Assembly: GCF_947259345.1 (NCBI RefSeq)
Contig: NZ_CAMYLS010000009.1
Span: 78,297-142,296 of the forward strand
Direction of reading: 5' to 3'
DNA: 64,000 nt
Source of the DNA: an uncultured Maricaulis sp.
GTDB lineage: Bacteria; Pseudomonadota; Alphaproteobacteria; Caulobacterales; Maricaulaceae
Below are positions 62,954-64,000 of this stretch, piece by piece. A model generated the notes under the pieces. The model made no database searches. It saw only the letters and a program-made list of their open reading frames with translations, and was not told the origin of the DNA. Made by a program: the position numbers and the translations under genes. Numbering within the stretch: the first letter of the stretch is position 1; each line of letters begins with the position of its first letter.

Positions 62954-64000
62954 GCCGGGGTCTCCGCCTGGGTCCCGGACGGCGCGACAAGGTCGGCCTG
63001 TACCTCCCACTGGCCTTGCGTGCGGGCCCGCTGGATCCCGACATTGGCGAGCGAGGGCGCGCTTTCCAGGCGGCGGACAATCTCGGCCGGATCGACATCG
63101 GATCCGGCGGCGACGACCGCGTCGACCCGGCCCGGCGTGATGGCAAAGCTTTCCAGTCGGCCGTCGACGGCCTGGGCGGCTTCGGCGAGATCGGTCACCG
63201 GGATGAGCGGATGAACGAGATCGAGCGCGGACCGGTATTCGTCCAGCCGGGCCGTGCTGGCCTGGTAGGCCTGCAGCGCATCGAACTGGGCCGAGCTCTC
63301 GGCCACGACGCTGTCCAGGGCGGACCGGGCCGTGTGCAGATCATAGGACAGCCGGGCCTGTGTGCCGGCGGCGTGCAGCAGGGGGGCGCCGACCAGGAGC
63401 AGCGCGGCGAGGGCGGCGTGCAACGGTGTCAGGCGAGTGGCCCAACTGCGGGCCTGGTCCTGCATTCGGTCGGCGGTGGAGATCGGCGCGCTGTCAGCAT
63501 CGCTGGCCGGCGCGGCGCAACTGCGCACGAAGATATCAATCTCGCCCTGGCTCGGTTGGCGCGACCAGAAGCGGCTGGCGAATAATTCGCCTTCGCGTAT
63601 CAGCTGGCCTTCATATCCGTCCTGCAATTCGCGCAGGCGGAACCCGTCACCCCAGTGACTGTCAGCCTGGCCATCATCCTGTCCGTCACCTTGCGGGGCG
63701 ATGGCGGGCTCCGGCACGATCCAGGCGGTCTCCGGCACACCCAGGCGGGTCAGCAGGGCGCGATCCCAGGACCAGGCCGCGGCATGGCGACGACCCCAGA
63801 CGATGAACAGGCCGGGATCGGCGAAGGGCGCCCGATTGTGGGCCGCCAGTTCGACGGCGCGGCGCACCCGGTCATCGACCCGTCCGGCCGGTCTTTCTAT
63901 CCGTTCAAAATGAAGCAGGGCGCGGCTGACGACATGGCGTTCGCCGGCCAATACCGCGCGCGCCAGCGCACCAGCCGGGCGCGGCGCCAGGCCGGCGGCG
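62950..64000 (-). CDS. GspL-like type II secretion protein, N-terminus beyond window
   Basis: The frame is open to the window edge, so only about 349 C-terminal residues are seen. A cytoplasmic part (GLFIVWGRRHAAAWSWDRALLTRLG) is followed near the middle by one membrane helix (LHAALAALLLVGAPLLHAAG), a coiled coil (ARSALDSVVAESSAQFDALQAYQ) and a periplasmic ferredoxin-like domain, the layout of GspL or fused PilM/PilN. A TTG at 63951 is possible but the preceding in-frame sequence looks coding. It links the cytoplasmic ATPase GspE to GspM. Confidence 0.7.
   Translation of the reverse strand, partial: AAGLAPRPAGALARAVLAGERHVVSRALLHFERIERPAGRVDDRVRRAVELAAHNRAPFADPGLFIVWGRRHAAAWSWDRALLTRLGVPETAWIVPEPAIAPQGDGQDDGQADSHWGDGFRLRELQDGYEGQLIREGELFASRFWSRQPSQGEIDIFVRSCAAPASDADSAPISTADRMQDQARSWATRLTPLHAALAALLLVGAPLLHAAGTQARLSYDLHTARSALDSVVAESSAQFDALQAYQASTARLDEYRSALDLVHPLIPVTDLAEAAQAVDGRLESFAITPGRVDAVVAAGSDVDPAEIVRRLESAPSLANVGIQRARTQGQWEVQADLVAPSGTQAETPA

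Noticed and set aside
1..64000. CRISPR arrays, insertion sequences, prophage or toxin-antitoxin pairs
   Set aside because: No direct-repeat/spacer pattern, transposase, integrase or terminal inverted repeats were seen; the only tandem repeats are the protein-coding cadherin units.

Overview
The window is GC-rich, densely coded DNA from an alphaproteobacterium. The best fit is the Caulobacterales/Maricaulales group (a Maricaulis-like marine, probably stalked bacterium). The clues are a CpdR-type response regulator, very large TonB-dependent receptors, a stand-alone motA, an alternative zinc-free-looking L36, and many ATGA or TGATG gene overlaps. The genus is inferred from family composition; no search was run.

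Layout: 1-5.5 kb holds two acyl-CoA dehydrogenases (the first cut by the window edge), a HAD hydrolase, rpmJ, and a dienelactone hydrolase / iron alcohol dehydrogenase pair. 5.5-8.3 kb is a tight operon of two tandem DUF1194 proteins and a MltB-type lytic transglycosylase. 8.3-14.4 kb has an MFS exporter, motA, a small serine hydrolase overlapping mnmC, a small exported protein and a WecG/TagA glycosyltransferase. 14.4-19.2 kb is a cobalamin-riboswitch-controlled B12 uptake operon (btuB-btuF-btuC-btuD), converging on an Mrp-type Fe-S carrier, a Stf0 sulfotransferase and tRNA-Val(GAC). 21.6-24.7 kb encodes a 1015-residue TonB receptor whose codon use suggests very high expression. 24.8-32.7 kb has cpdR, an N-formylglutamate amidohydrolase-like gene, an XRE regulator, hisN, an exported protein paired with a lipoprotein methyltransferase, hsp20 with a ROSE-like leader, a pentapeptide-repeat protein, a RibD-like deaminase lacking its reductase half, and gpmA.

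32.8-43.6 kb starts with a candidate 6S-like structured RNA and kdsD. A complete type I secretion cassette (ABC ATPase, HlyD adaptor, TolC) follows, directly upstream of its likely substrate, a 1624-residue mosaic protein. That protein combines an N-terminal module, a glycine hinge, eight cadherin-like repeats, a PPC domain, an M10 metalloprotease and RTX repeats. This is the most distinctive system in the window.

43.8-58.7 kb supplies surface polysaccharide precursors and export: a UDP-glucuronate 4-epimerase-like enzyme, dTDP-rhamnose synthesis (rfbD, rfbB, rfbC, rfbA), galU, glmM, ugd, a phosphomannomutase/phosphoglucomutase, glmS, a Wzm/Wzt-type ABC exporter and an FkbM methyltransferase. 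58.7-64 kb, on the minus strand, is the distal part of an overlapping type II secretion operon (GspL-like, GspM-like, GspC-like, GspD, prepilin peptidase, GspI-like pseudopilin), cut by the window edge. An AT-rich patch separates it from the polysaccharide genes and may be a junction.
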